In this document: positions 34,723 to 43,200 of the stretch, piece by piece
Layout: each line of letters opens with the position of its first letter
How positions within the stretch are numbered: the stretch's first letter is position 1
Assembly (NCBI RefSeq): GCF_037126285.1
Contig: NZ_CP147012.1
Span: forward strand, 4,610,676 to 4,674,675
Reading direction: 5' to 3'
Length of the DNA stretch: 64,000 nt
Source: Bernardetia sp. MNP-M8
GTDB taxonomy: Bacteria > Bacteroidota > Bacteroidia > Cytophagales > Bernardetiaceae
The notes under the pieces: model-generated
What the model saw: only the letters and a program-made list of their open reading frames with translations
What the model was told of the DNA's origin: nothing
Databases searched by the model: none
Position numbers and translations under genes: made by a program

Positions 34723-35742
34723 ATGTTTGAAAAAGAGCAACATATTGCAGAGCAAGCCCAATTACTTCTCAATAAAGAATTAACTTCTGAAGAGTGGAAA
34801 ACAGCTTATGCACATCTTGCTTTAGATTATGCTGATATGTTAGCTGATATGAAATTTCTGACAAAAATTAGTGATAGGTTACACAATAAATTATCGCTGA
34901 TAAATGAAGAGGTAATTAAGCATTCGACAGAGTTAGAAAATGCTAAAAGATTGATTTCTATTCAAAATAAAAAACTTGAAAAAAAGATAGATCAACGTAC
35001 TACAGATGTCAGAAATGCCTATTCACAACTTTTAGCTACTCACTCTGAACTAGATCAGTTTGTATATAGAGCTTCTCATGATTTGAAAGGTCCTATTGTA
35101 CGACTTTTAGGTTTGTGTCAAGTTGCCAATTTAGAAGTAAAAGACCCAGTAGCTATAGAATATTTACAAAGAATAGGAAAGACTTCTTCTGAAATGAATA
35201 ATATTTTGGAGAATCTCTTATATATAAATATGCTCAAAAATGAAGTTGCCCAACCTGCTGAGTTTGATATTATATATGAAATTGAACGGGTCTATAAAAC
35301 ATTAGGTTTTCTTTCTAATTACTCAAAAACAGAATTTATTATAGAATCTGAAACAAAAGAAGTTAAATTTTATACCGATATAGCCATTTTCAAAACAATC
35401 TTAAAAAACTTGTTTGAGTTTTCAATTAAACATATAGATAGTAAAGAAAATAAAAAATCATATATTCAACTACAAATTTTTCAAAAATCAACGGATTTAG
35501 AAATTATTATTACTTACAATGGAATAGAAATTCCAACATCTAATTATCATCTGATTTTTAATTTGTTTCACAAAGTAGCTAATCTTGATGAATCGACAGG
35601 AACAGAACTTTATACTACACAACTGGCTGCTTACAAACTACATGGCTCTGTAATTTTGTTAGAATCAACTAGAGATAAAACTACTTTTAGTCTTCATTTG
35701 CCTTCTTTTGATAAAAAAATAGTTCCAAATCAAAATCACTAA
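34723..35742 (+). CDS. Histidine-kinase-like protein with degenerate ATP-binding domain
   Basis: 339 residues, no membrane segment. An N-terminal helical region and coiled coil (ELENAKRLISIQNKKLEKKIDQR) lead to a HisKA dimerisation box with the phospho-acceptor His in DQFVYRASHDLKGPIVRLLGL (about residue 115). The HATPase part is degenerate: the N-box reads NLFEFSIKHI instead of NAxKY/F, the G1 motif is YNGIEI instead of DxGxG, and the G2 segment is GTELYTTQLA instead of GxGLGL. It probably cannot bind ATP normally, so it may act as a phosphotransfer or scaffolding protein. No response regulator is adjacent. Confidence 0.82.
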   Translation: MFEKEQHIAEQAQLLLNKELTSEEWKTAYAHLALDYADMLADMKFLTKISDRLHNKLSLINEEVIKHSTELENAKRLISIQNKKLEKKIDQRTTDVRNAYSQLLATHSELDQFVYRASHDLKGPIVRLLGLCQVANLEVKDPVAIEYLQRIGKTSSEMNNILENLLYINMLKNEVAQPAEFDIIYEIERVYKTLGFLSNYSKTEFIIESETKEVKFYTDIAIFKTILKNLFEFSIKHIDSKENKKSYIQLQIFQKSTDLEIIITYNGIEIPTSNYHLIFNLFHKVANLDESTGTELYTTQLAAYKLHGSVILLESTRDKTTFSLHLPSFDKKIVPNQNH

Positions 35743-35757
35743 AACTATCTCTACTTT

Positions 35758-36405
35758 ATGGAATTGCATTTGAAACGCTTACAAACTCAACTCAAAAAAT
35801 GTTATCCATTTATAGAAAATTGAGGTAGAAAACAAAATAACATTTGGGATAAGCAAACTAATTTTATTTACAAAGTAAGACATTTCCAAACTTTAGAAAA
35901 TCAAATCAAAGATAAATTTTACACAGAGTCAAATTTTGATGATTTGCGTATTTATGCGCTTAATCGCTGGTATAATTTCTGGTCTGCAAAGGGAATTGAA
36001 TATATTTTTTGCAACTATCCAAATGTAAAACCTCATTCAGATCCTTATCATCACTATATAGATTTTTGGATTGATGAAATTGCCTTCGACCATAAAACAA
36101 GCGTTTTTCCAAAAAAATACAATCAAACTATAGAATTTGCTAAAAAGAATCCAACAGATTTACTCAAATGGCTCTATAAAAATCAGTCGAAACAAAAACG
36201 ATTTCATTTACAAAATCGTTTATTTTTAATTTTATGTGAAAAAGAAGGAAATCATCAAAAACTAAAATCTGAAATTGATTTTATTCAGCCTATTATTGAA
36301 GATTATTTACAACACTTTGATTTCGAAAAACTCAAAAAACTAGAATTTAATACTAAGAAAGGAATAAAAACAGCTTATTCAGATTGTATTTTCATTGAAA
36401 TGTAG
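35758..36405 (+). pseudogene. Hypothetical gene with in-frame TGA after codon 21
   Basis: An ATG at 35758 (MELHLKRLQTQLKKC) opens a frame that meets TGA at 35821-35823 and then continues in the same frame to 36405, passing through 35944 where the longest open part is read. Without the stop it encodes about 215 residues: ...CYPFIEN-(stop)-GRKQNNIWDKQTNF...YALNRWYNFWSAKGIEYIF. No family recognised; DFWIDEIAFDHKTSVFP and the aromatic-rich composition are notable. The TGA sits where a Trp codon would fit. It lies 16 bases after the histidine-kinase-like gene and 12 bases before the AraC gene. Confidence 0.65.
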
Positions 36406-36417
36406 TTTTGTAATACT

Positions 36418-37173
36418 ATGAATAATAAATTTTATTTTGAAAAACAGTTTGGTCTTTTTTATGGAAAATTGAATGACAATAAATTGCATCGTCATTATGC
36501 TCTACAAATCAGTTTGTCGATTCATGATGAGATAATTTTGAAAACAGAGCAAAAGACTTACGAACAAACCAATTTTTTTATTCCTTCAAGAGTGAAACAT
36601 CAAATTAGTAATTCAGAAAAACAGCTTATTATTTTAATAAATCCATTGAGCTGTTTAGGACATCAATTTTATATAAAGTATGATACATCTAAAGTTAGTT
36701 TTTTGTCAGAAAATCTACGAAATAGCTTATTTAAAATTTTGAAAAACTATGAAGATGAGCAAATTACATTTGATAATTTTTGTAAAGAAATAAAAAAGAG
36801 TTTATTAGAATATCAATGCAATTGTGAAAATAATAACCATTTGGAAGATGACAGAATAAAAAAAGCAATTGACTTTATGGATAGTAATTTTGAAAAAACA
36901 CTTTCAATGGAACAAATGGCTGATTTTTGTGCGCTCTCTTCTACTCGTTTTTTGCATTTATTCAAAGAGAAAACAAAATTGAATTTTAGGAGATACCAGC
37001 TTTGGAACAAACTTATTTTTTCACTTCCTTACCTTTCTTCTCATTCAATTACTGAAACAGCCCATACTTTTGGTTTTACGGATAGTTCACATTATACACG
37101 AACTTTCAATGAAACCTTTGGCGTTACCCCTAAATTTTTTAAATTATTTTCAAATCAATCAATAGCAAAGTAA
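36418..37173 (+). CDS. AraC family transcriptional regulator
   Basis: 251 residues. An N-terminal cupin-like ligand domain (about 1-110: FGLFYGKLNDNKLHRHYALQISL, with HRH) precedes two AraC helix-turn-helix motifs. First HTH: FEKTLSMEQMADFCALSSTRFLHLFKEKTKLNFRRY (about 165-200). Second: SITETAHTFGFTDSSHYTRTFNETFGVTPKFFK (about 215-248). DNA-binding activator or repressor; effector unknown. It lies 12 bases downstream of the broken 35758-36405 gene and may be cotranscribed with it. Confidence 0.92.
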   Translation: MNNKFYFEKQFGLFYGKLNDNKLHRHYALQISLSIHDEIILKTEQKTYEQTNFFIPSRVKHQISNSEKQLIILINPLSCLGHQFYIKYDTSKVSFLSENLRNSLFKILKNYEDEQITFDNFCKEIKKSLLEYQCNCENNNHLEDDRIKKAIDFMDSNFEKTLSMEQMADFCALSSTRFLHLFKEKTKLNFRRYQLWNKLIFSLPYLSSHSITETAHTFGFTDSSHYTRTFNETFGVTPKFFKLFSNQSIAK

Positions 37174-37292
37174 AACTTAGCCAGTTTATACAATTTTAGA
37201 GTCAAGATATACTGCAATTTTGTAAGGATAAACAAAGAGAATAGGTTTTATTTCTGTTCTCTCAATTTTTATAAAATTACAATTCTAAAGCT

Positions 37293-38042
37293 ATGGATAC
37301 TAACATAAAAGAAATTGAAATATCTCAATCTTTAAATCTTTCAGAAAATTATCTCAAAGAAACAGCTATTTTAAATTACTCAGCTAAAAACATTCAGAAT
37401 TTAGTTAAGGAAAGAAATTGGCTCAAGATGAATTCTATCAATCAAGTCAAATCTATTTATAATTATGTTCGTGATGAAATTAAATTTGGTTACAATAAAG
37501 CTGATGACATTTCAGCTTCACAGATTTTGAAAGAGGGTTACGGACAATGTAATACAAAGGCAACTTTACTTATGGCTTTACTTAGAGCGTGTAAAATACC
37601 AAACAGAATTCACGGTTTTACGATTGATAAAGCATTACAAAAAGGAGCAATTACAGGAATTTGGTATCAATTATCGCCAAAAAATATTTTACATAGTTGG
37701 GTAGAAGTCTATGTAAATGATAATTGGTATTTTTTGGAAGGAGTCATTTTAGACAAAGAATATTTGTCTCAGTTACAAAAGGAAAATGCAACCTGCAAAA
37801 CTACTTTTTGTGGATATGGAGCTTATACAGATAATTTTGAGAACCCAGAAATTGAATGGAATTTAAATAACACTTACATTCAAGATAAAGGAATTAATCA
37901 AGATTTTGGTTTATTCGACACACCTGATGAGTTTTACAAAAAACATCAACAAAACTTAGGTTTCTTTAAGAAATTTATTTTTCAAAAAATAGTCAGACAT
38001 AAAATGAACAAGAATGTAGAAAAAATAAGAAAGGGGAACTAA
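37293..38042 (+). CDS. Transglutaminase-like cysteine protease-fold protein
   Basis: 249 residues, cytosolic (no signal peptide). Transglutaminase/protease-like core: catalytic Cys in ILKEGYGQCNTKATLLMALLRA (about residue 86), His in ILHSWVEVYVNDNWYFLEG (about 137) and the acid residue just after (LEGVILD). N- and C-terminal extensions are basic and helical. Substrate unknown; bacterial members act as peptidases or amidases. A terminator follows at 38057-38093. Confidence 0.87.
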   Translation: MDTNIKEIEISQSLNLSENYLKETAILNYSAKNIQNLVKERNWLKMNSINQVKSIYNYVRDEIKFGYNKADDISASQILKEGYGQCNTKATLLMALLRACKIPNRIHGFTIDKALQKGAITGIWYQLSPKNILHSWVEVYVNDNWYFLEGVILDKEYLSQLQKENATCKTTFCGYGAYTDNFENPEIEWNLNNTYIQDKGINQDFGLFDTPDEFYKKHQQNLGFFKKFIFQKIVRHKMNKNVEKIRKGN

Positions 38043-38056
38043 CTATTTTAAATCTA

Positions 38057-38093
38057 ATTTTGTCAGAATACATCTTTTGTATTCTGACAAAAT
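38057..38093. terminator. Bidirectional terminator between the transglutaminase and fcl genes
   Basis: ATTTTGTCAGAATACA pairs with TGTATTCTGACAAAAT, loop 5; it serves convergent genes. Confidence 0.87.
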
Positions 38094-38101
38094 CAATTAA
38101 T

Positions 38102-39157
38102 TTACACTTTTATATCAGCTAAAACATTTTTATAAACTTTATTAATTCCTTCTTCTAAAGAAATTTTGTGTTTCCAGCCCAAACCATTGAGTTTATCCAC
38201 ACTCATTAATTTTCTTGGTGTTCCGTCAGGTTTTGAAGTATCAAAAACTAATTCTCCTTCAAAATTTACGATTTTCTTTACCAGCAAAGCCAAATCTTTG
38301 ATACTCAAATCTTCACCAGTTCCGATATTTACAAGACTTGGGTCGTCGTAATTGTGCATCAAATAAACACAGGCTTCTGCCAAATCATCAGCATGAAGAA
38401 ATTCTCGCTTCGGAGAACCTGTTCCCCAAACTTCAACCTCAATTTCTTTTCCCTCTTTTGATTTACGAATGCCATATTTATTCAAAACTTCCAAAATGTC
38501 ATTTTCAGGAAGCTCACTCATATCTTTTCCTTCTACCAAAAAATGACGTAAATTATTTCTAATTCCTTCCCAGTTATTTTGCTCCAAACATTTTCCTAAA
38601 TGAAATTTTCGGATAAGAGCAGGTAAAACATGAGAGTTCATCAAATCATAATTATCACCTTCTCCAAATAAATTAGTAGGCATAACCGAAATAAAATTGC
38701 AATCATACTGACTTCTGTATGCTTCACAGAGTTTTATTCCTGCAATTTTGGCAATGGCATAAGGTTCATTAGTTGCTTCTAAAACTCCTGTCAATAGATA
38801 TTCTTCTTTAAGAGGTTGAGGAGCAAGTTTTGGGTAAATACACGAAGAACCCAAAAACATCAGTTTTTTGACATTTGTTTTTCGTGCTGCTTCAATGATA
38901 TTTGCTTCCATCATCAAATTATCATAAATAAACTCGCCTCTATAGGTATTATTTGCCCAAATTCCACCTACTTTAGCTGCTGCCAAAAACACCCAGTCAG
39001 GCTTTTCAGCTTCAAAAAAATCGTTTACAGCTTGTTGGTTTCGAAGGTCAAGCTGTTTTGAAGTACGTTCTATAAAATTTGAATATCCTTGTTTTTCAAG
39101 CTCTTTTTTGATAGCCGAACCGACCATTCCACGATGTCCTGCAATGTATATTTTCAT
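38102..39157 (-). CDS. fcl: GDP-L-fucose synthase
   Basis: 351 residues, NADPH-dependent epimerase/reductase of the short-chain dehydrogenase superfamily making GDP-L-fucose from GDP-4-keto-6-deoxymannose. N-terminal GHRGMVGSAIKKEL (about 7-20), LRNQQAVNDFF, catalytic FLGSSCIYPKLAPQPLKE (Ser at about 106, Cys at about 107), Tyr-Lys in NEPYAIAKIAG (about 134-138). Typical length about 310-350. It lies downstream of gmd on the same strand with a 131-base gap stuffed with three repeat families. Confidence 0.95.
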   Translation of the reverse strand: MKIYIAGHRGMVGSAIKKELEKQGYSNFIERTSKQLDLRNQQAVNDFFEAEKPDWVFLAAAKVGGIWANNTYRGEFIYDNLMMEANIIEAARKTNVKKLMFLGSSCIYPKLAPQPLKEEYLLTGVLEATNEPYAIAKIAGIKLCEAYRSQYDCNFISVMPTNLFGEGDNYDLMNSHVLPALIRKFHLGKCLEQNNWEGIRNNLRHFLVEGKDMSELPENDILEVLNKYGIRKSKEGKEIEVEVWGTGSPKREFLHADDLAEACVYLMHNYDDPSLVNIGTGEDLSIKDLALLVKKIVNFEGELVFDTSKPDGTPRKLMSVDKLNGLGWKHKISLEEGINKVYKNVLADIKV

Positions 39158-39288
39158 TTTTTTATTGGTTTGTTCGTTGGTGGGGACACCAACAACGGCA
39201 AAAGAATTACGAATTACTAAGTAATATGACTTAATAAAATTTCATTCTGTATTTAACTGATTACTGGTAACTACTCACTGATAACTGA
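39158..39288. repeat. Stack of three dispersed repeat families in the gmd-fcl gap
   Basis: In plus-strand order: the GGGA-loop hairpin (39173-39198, CGTTGGTG-GGGA-CACCAAC), an ATTACGAATT unit (39200-39224) and an ACTGATAACT array (39253-39291, reaching the gmd stop codon). Each family has other copies in the window. They lie inside what should be one operon. Confidence 0.7.
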
Positions 39289-40401
39289 CTATTCATAGTA
39301 ATTCATAATTCTATGTCCACCTTCTTGTAGATATTTATCTTTCTTAAATAAGGCAACATCTGACAAAATCATATCTGTAACAAGTTGTTGCAAATTGTAT
39401 TTTGGTTTCCAACCTAGTTTTTGTTGTGCTTTTGTAGGGTCTCCAATGAGTAAATCTACTTCGGTTGGACGGAAATAACGAGAATCGACAGCAATTACTT
39501 CTGTTCCTACTTGCACTTGATAGTCTGGATTCGAACACGATTTTACAATTCCTTTTTCTTCTTCGTTTTCGCCTACAAATTCTAGTTCAATACCAAGTTC
39601 TGCAAAGGCTAATCTACAAAAATCTCTTACTGTGGTTGTGATTCCTGTTGCAATTACAAAATCTTCAGCTTTATCTTGTTGCAAAATCAAATACATGGCT
39701 TCTACATAATCTTTTGCGTGTCCCCAATCTCGTTTTGCATTTAGATTTCCTAAAAATACTTTGTCTTGTAATCCAAGGGCAATTCTTGCTGTTGCACGAG
39801 TAATTTTACGAGTTACAAAAGTTTCTCCTCTAATTGGACTTTCATGGTTGAACAAAATTCCATTACAAGCATACATTCCGTAGGCTTCTCTATAGTTTAC
39901 TGTAATCCAATAGCCATACATTTTGGCTACTGCATACGGAGAGCGAGGATAAAAAGGAGTTTTTTCAGACTGAGGAACTTCCTGTACCAAACCATATAGT
40001 TCAGAAGTTGAGGCTTGATAAATACGAGTTTTTTCTGTCAAATTTAGAATACGAACAGCTTCCAAGATACGCAAAGTACCCATAGCATCCACATTAGCAA
40101 CATATTCAGGCATATCAAAACTTACCTTCACATGCGACATTGCACCCAAATTATAAATCTCGTCTGGCTGAACTTCTTGAATGATACGAATCAAATTGGT
40201 AGAGTCGGTAAGGTCTCCGTAATGCAACTTAAAACGATAATCGTCGACATGTGGGTCTTGATATAAATGGTCTATTCGGTCGGTATTAAAAAGTGAACTT
40301 CTGCGTTTGATACCATGAACTTCATATCCTTTATTGAGAAGAAGTTGCGCCATATATGCGCCATCTTGTCCTGTAATTCCTGTAATGAGTGCTTTTTTCA
40401 T
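39289..40401 (-). CDS. gmd: GDP-mannose 4,6-dehydratase
   Basis: 370 residues, the first step from GDP-mannose to GDP-L-fucose. N-terminal [29 protein letters not shown] (NADP site), [12 protein letters not shown], catalytic [18 protein letters not shown] with Thr-Ser-Glu, Tyr-Lys in [21 protein letters not shown], and [19 protein letters not shown]. All family blocks are present. It lies upstream of fcl and would be transcribed with it. A MITE copy lies upstream at 40543-40672. Confidence 0.96.
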   Translation of the reverse strand: MKKALITGITGQDGAYMAQLLLNKGYEVHGIKRRSSLFNTDRIDHLYQDPHVDDYRFKLHYGDLTDSTNLIRIIQEVQPDEIYNLGAMSHVKVSFDMPEYVANVDAMGTLRILEAVRILNLTEKTRIYQASTSELYGLVQEVPQSEKTPFYPRSPYAVAKMYGYWITVNYREAYGMYACNGILFNHESPIRGETFVTRKITRATARIALGLQDKVFLGNLNAKRDWGHAKDYVEAMYLILQQDKAEDFVIATGITTTVRDFCRLAFAELGIELEFVGENEEEKGIVKSCSNPDYQVQVGTEVIAVDSRYFRPTEVDLLIGDPTKAQQKLGWKPKYNLQQLVTDMILSDVALFKKDKYLQEGGHRIMNYYE

Positions 40402-40542
40402 TCTAAATGTTTAATGTCCGTATTTAATATCTATATTTTTTTCTACTGTTTACAAAAGTAATAAATATATGCTAAAATGTAAGGGTACGACTTTGTTTTG
40501 AGAAAAGTATTTTGATTAATTTATTACCCATGTTTTATATCA

Positions 40543-40672
40543 ATAACTGAGCAAAATAAAATATATCTGAAAAAAAATTAGAAAGTGGAAATTGAAACTT
40601 TCAAGATACCTTTAAAATATCAGATAGATTTCTATAACTTTCTATAACCTATAAATAATTTTGCCCAGTGTA
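40543..40672 (-). mobile_element. MITE-like element (TGAGCAAAAT family), copy A
   Basis: About 130 bp with inverted ends ATAACTGAGCAAAAT and ATTTTGCCCAGT. The reverse complement matches copies B and C along its length (TTAGAAAGTGGAAAT box, central hairpin, AAATAATTTTG end). Its central hairpin GATATTTTAAAGGTATC differs from B/C (GACACC...GGTGTC) but still pairs. Otherwise the gap 40402-40778 holds nothing recognisable. Confidence 0.7.
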
Positions 40673-40778
40673 CTCAGAAGTAAAGTAATAATTAAATGTG
40701 ATTTTGGTGTAATTTTTGGTGTTTATTAACCGAAATTTAACCAAAATACTTATTACTAACTTTTAATCACTTAAGACT

Positions 40779-41447
40779 ATGAAATCTATTACCAAAGTTT
40801 TCCTCTTAGCAATAGTAATTTTTCCTACATTGCTGTTTTTTAGTGCATTCCAATCCAATTCTTCAAAGGAAATCTTTTCAGAATCTAAATCTATTTTAGG
40901 AAAAGATAGAACAGTTACGATTGATAAGCTACCTACTACAGTAGAAGAATTTTTAGAAATGAGGAATAAAATCAGCAAAACTCCAGAAGGAGGAGCAACC
41001 ACAATGATTGTTGCTTTGATGATTTACAGCCAAAATGAAGAGTTAGGTTTAGCTTGTTTGACTATTGCTGCTGATAAAAAAAGACTTTCTAAAACCACTA
41101 AAAATGAAGGATATAAAGGTTATATTGTTTCAAGAAATGATTTAGGTTTAATAAAAACTCAAATCAAACGCTCTCCTTATGTTCCTTTTTCGTATGTAAA
41201 GGGAACAACAGTAGATAATGGCTACAAACTTCCAACAGGAAAACTAGTATTTGATTATTCTACCAACAAATATAGTGGAGATGAAAAAGAAGGAGAAATA
41301 AAACTATTTATTCCATCTTCAGGAGCTGATTCGGCTCGTCCTGTTCGTGTTCATAAAAATGATGCAGGAATTTGGAAAGCAACTGAATGGAGTAGTCTTA
41401 TAGTAGGAATTCGTGCGCCAAAAGTAGATGATGATGATGATTTATAG
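40779..41447 (+). CDS. Exported protein, DUF6935-like
   Basis: 222 residues. N-terminal signal sequence or anchor (about 7-26, VFLLAIVIFPTLLFFSAF). The mature part (TVTIDKLPTTVEEFLEMR...TPEGGATTMIVALMIYSQNEELGLACL...SYVKGTTVDNGYKLPTGKLVF...IKLFIPSSGADSARPVRVHKND) resembles the DUF6935 family of uncharacterised proteins, which I recall only by pattern. C-terminus ends in DDDDD-L. No enzyme motif evident. A terminator follows. Confidence 0.65.
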   Translation: MKSITKVFLLAIVIFPTLLFFSAFQSNSSKEIFSESKSILGKDRTVTIDKLPTTVEEFLEMRNKISKTPEGGATTMIVALMIYSQNEELGLACLTIAADKKRLSKTTKNEGYKGYIVSRNDLGLIKTQIKRSPYVPFSYVKGTTVDNGYKLPTGKLVFDYSTNKYSGDEKEGEIKLFIPSSGADSARPVRVHKNDAGIWKATEWSSLIVGIRAPKVDDDDDL

Positions 41448-41489
41448 AATAGTCACAAAAATATATTTTGTATAAATTCTATGGAAAAT

Positions 41490-41526
41490 AAAAAAGGAAT
41501 TTGAAGTTTATTCAAATTCCTTTTTT
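41490..41526. terminator. Bidirectional terminator
   Basis: AAAAAAGGAATTTGAA pairs with TTCAAATTCCTTTTTT, loop about 5, between two convergent genes. Confidence 0.87.
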
Positions 41527-41581
41527 ATTGTAATGTTGTTTAGGAAGGGAAAAGCATATCTTTTCTTTACAAATAATTTAT

Positions 41582-42826
41582 TTACTTTTCTCCTTTTGGC
41601 TTAGAATATCCACGGATAGCAAGAGGAATCCATCCCAAAACAGGAATAAAATAAGATATTGTAATCAGATTTCTGAAAAGCAAAGGAAAAAAATCTCTTC
41701 TACGCATTCTCAATGTAAATTTGCCTTTTCTACCTTCTTGTTCATACTTTCTATATTTTCTATCAAATTCACTAAAAAGCATAGGCCAGCCGATAGGTGT
41801 TAGATAAGGAAAGAAACGAATTTTACTTCCTCGTTTTTCTTTTCCTTTGTTGGCTGCTCTCAAATCTTTCCAATTAAATGGTTTTTGTCCGTATTTTTCT
41901 ACTGATTCGTCAAGTAGTTTTTGAAATTTATCTCTGACATAATCTCTAATTCTGACTACATCTTCTTGTGTTGCTTCTTCAGAAGGTTTATCTAAAAGCT
42001 CAGAAGGGTTAATTCTTTCTCCTTTTACATACGTCATTTTAGCAGGAAAACCTGTATAAAAAAGCCAAGGAAAAATAGGCACAAGTGCTGTAATAATACC
42101 CATTGGTAAAAATGGAATTCCAATTTTATTTACTAATTTATTTACCCAAGGAATGCTATATGTATGAGGATTGATATATTCACCATTGACGGTAGCAAAA
42201 GGTATAATATCAGTTTTGTATTTAAGAGCCATTCGGATAAAAGATGTAGAAAAACGCTGTGCTTCATATTTTCTGTTGAATCCTTTTCCAATTCCTGGAA
42301 CGCCCTCAGGATAAACCATAATATTGTAATCATTACAGTTCATCATCGTTTCAAAATTGAGAGTGGTAGCATCTATACCACCTACCTTTTTCCATAAATT
42401 ATAAGCACCAAATGGATTCATGAGAGCTGACTGTGAAAGCATAGGTGCAACCAGTGGGCGAATACTCTTTTTCTGAAACCCAAACTGCCTAAAAATTTCG
42501 GCTAAAAAAATCATTCCATCCCAAGGAAAAGCCATTCCAGAGTGGTTACTATAATAAATTAGAGGTCTTTCAGGGTTATTTCTTTCTTCTTGCTCATCAA
42601 AACCTACAAAAACAGGGCGATAGTAATAATCTGACATAGGAGAGATTACGTGTTCTATTAATGCTTCTGTATATTTTTGGTCAAAATTTTTATAATAAGT
42701 TTCAATGTTTTTCTGAACATCTTTAGGAACTTCTCTCTCTTTAGCAAGTTCTAAAGTTTTCAACCATGCAGTAGATACTTCTTGAGGTAAATTTTCAGGA
42801 ATTTTAATAGCAGTATTCGTACTCAT
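41582..42826 (-). CDS. PlsC-like 1-acyl-glycerophosphate acyltransferase family protein
   Basis: 414 residues. The acyltransferase signature is LIYYSNHSGMAFPWDGMIFL (about residue 90, H-x(6)-D) and YPEGVPGIGKGF (about 178), plus PLVAPMLSQSALMNPFG. Short hydrophobic segments near 245-262 and 390-410 suggest membrane attachment. Family members acylate lysophospholipids or other acceptors. The long C-terminal region after about 330 (WKDLRAANKGKEKRGSKIRF) is unusual for small PlsC proteins. It stands alone on its strand. Confidence 0.85.
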   Translation of the reverse strand: MSTNTAIKIPENLPQEVSTAWLKTLELAKEREVPKDVQKNIETYYKNFDQKYTEALIEHVISPMSDYYYRPVFVGFDEQEERNNPERPLIYYSNHSGMAFPWDGMIFLAEIFRQFGFQKKSIRPLVAPMLSQSALMNPFGAYNLWKKVGGIDATTLNFETMMNCNDYNIMVYPEGVPGIGKGFNRKYEAQRFSTSFIRMALKYKTDIIPFATVNGEYINPHTYSIPWVNKLVNKIGIPFLPMGIITALVPIFPWLFYTGFPAKMTYVKGERINPSELLDKPSEEATQEDVVRIRDYVRDKFQKLLDESVEKYGQKPFNWKDLRAANKGKEKRGSKIRFFPYLTPIGWPMLFSEFDRKYRKYEQEGRKGKFTLRMRRRDFFPLLFRNLITISYFIPVLGWIPLAIRGYSKPKGEK

Positions 42827-42868
42827 AAATAATTTATAATTTCTTTAGTTGGTGTGTATGCAAGTGTA

Positions 42869-42992
42869 AGTAACTGAGCAAAATTATTTATATGCAAATG
42901 GAATCTGTCTGACACCTCAAAGGTGTCTTGAGAGTTTAAACTTCCACTTTCTAATTGTTTTTTTAGATATGTTTTATTTTGCTCAATTACTT
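42869..42992 (+). mobile_element. MITE-like element (TGAGCAAAAT family), copy B
   Basis: About 124 bp. Ends AGTAACTGAGCAAAATT and ATTTTGCTCAATTACT are inverted repeats. Central hairpin GACACC-TCAAA-GGTGTC and conserved TTTCCACTTTCTAATT-like box. No coding capacity; the small reverse frame across it (42823-43011) is an artefact. Confidence 0.72.
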
Positions 42993-43080
42993 TATCAAAA
43001 TAAAAAACCACAAGCAGCCCAAACTTGCTTCTCTATTTTTTTTATCTCACAAAATACGTTTTTATCGGTAAAAAAACAAT

Positions 43081-43180
43081 AGTAAGTAACTGAGCAAAAT
43101 TATTTATATGCAAATAGAATCTGTCTGACACCTCAAAGGTGTCTTAAGAGTTTAAATTTCCACTTTCTAATTCGTTTTTT
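43081..43180 (+). mobile_element. MITE-like element (TGAGCAAAAT family), copy C, truncated
   Basis: The first about 95 bases are near-identical to copy B (AGTAAGTAACTGAGCAAAAT through the hairpin to the TTTCCACTTTCTAATTC box), then it diverges before the right inverted end. Only about 90 bases from copy B. Confidence 0.72.
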
Positions 43181-43200
43181 GAATTCAATTTATCCTTAAA

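Noticed and set aside
5860-35823. Reassignment of TGA to Trp, suggested by two in-frame TGAs
   Set aside because: Several intact genes (e.g. the dihydroorotase-like gene ending at 16168, the lipoprotein ending at 45240) end in TGA, so TGA is a normal stop here.
40763-41002. Minus-strand frame opposite the DUF6935-like gene
   Set aside because: Antisense to a gene with a signal peptide, a family-like pattern and its own terminator.
42823-43011. Reverse frame of 62 residues upstream of the acyltransferase
   Set aside because: It runs through MITE copy B, including both inverted ends; not a plausible gene.
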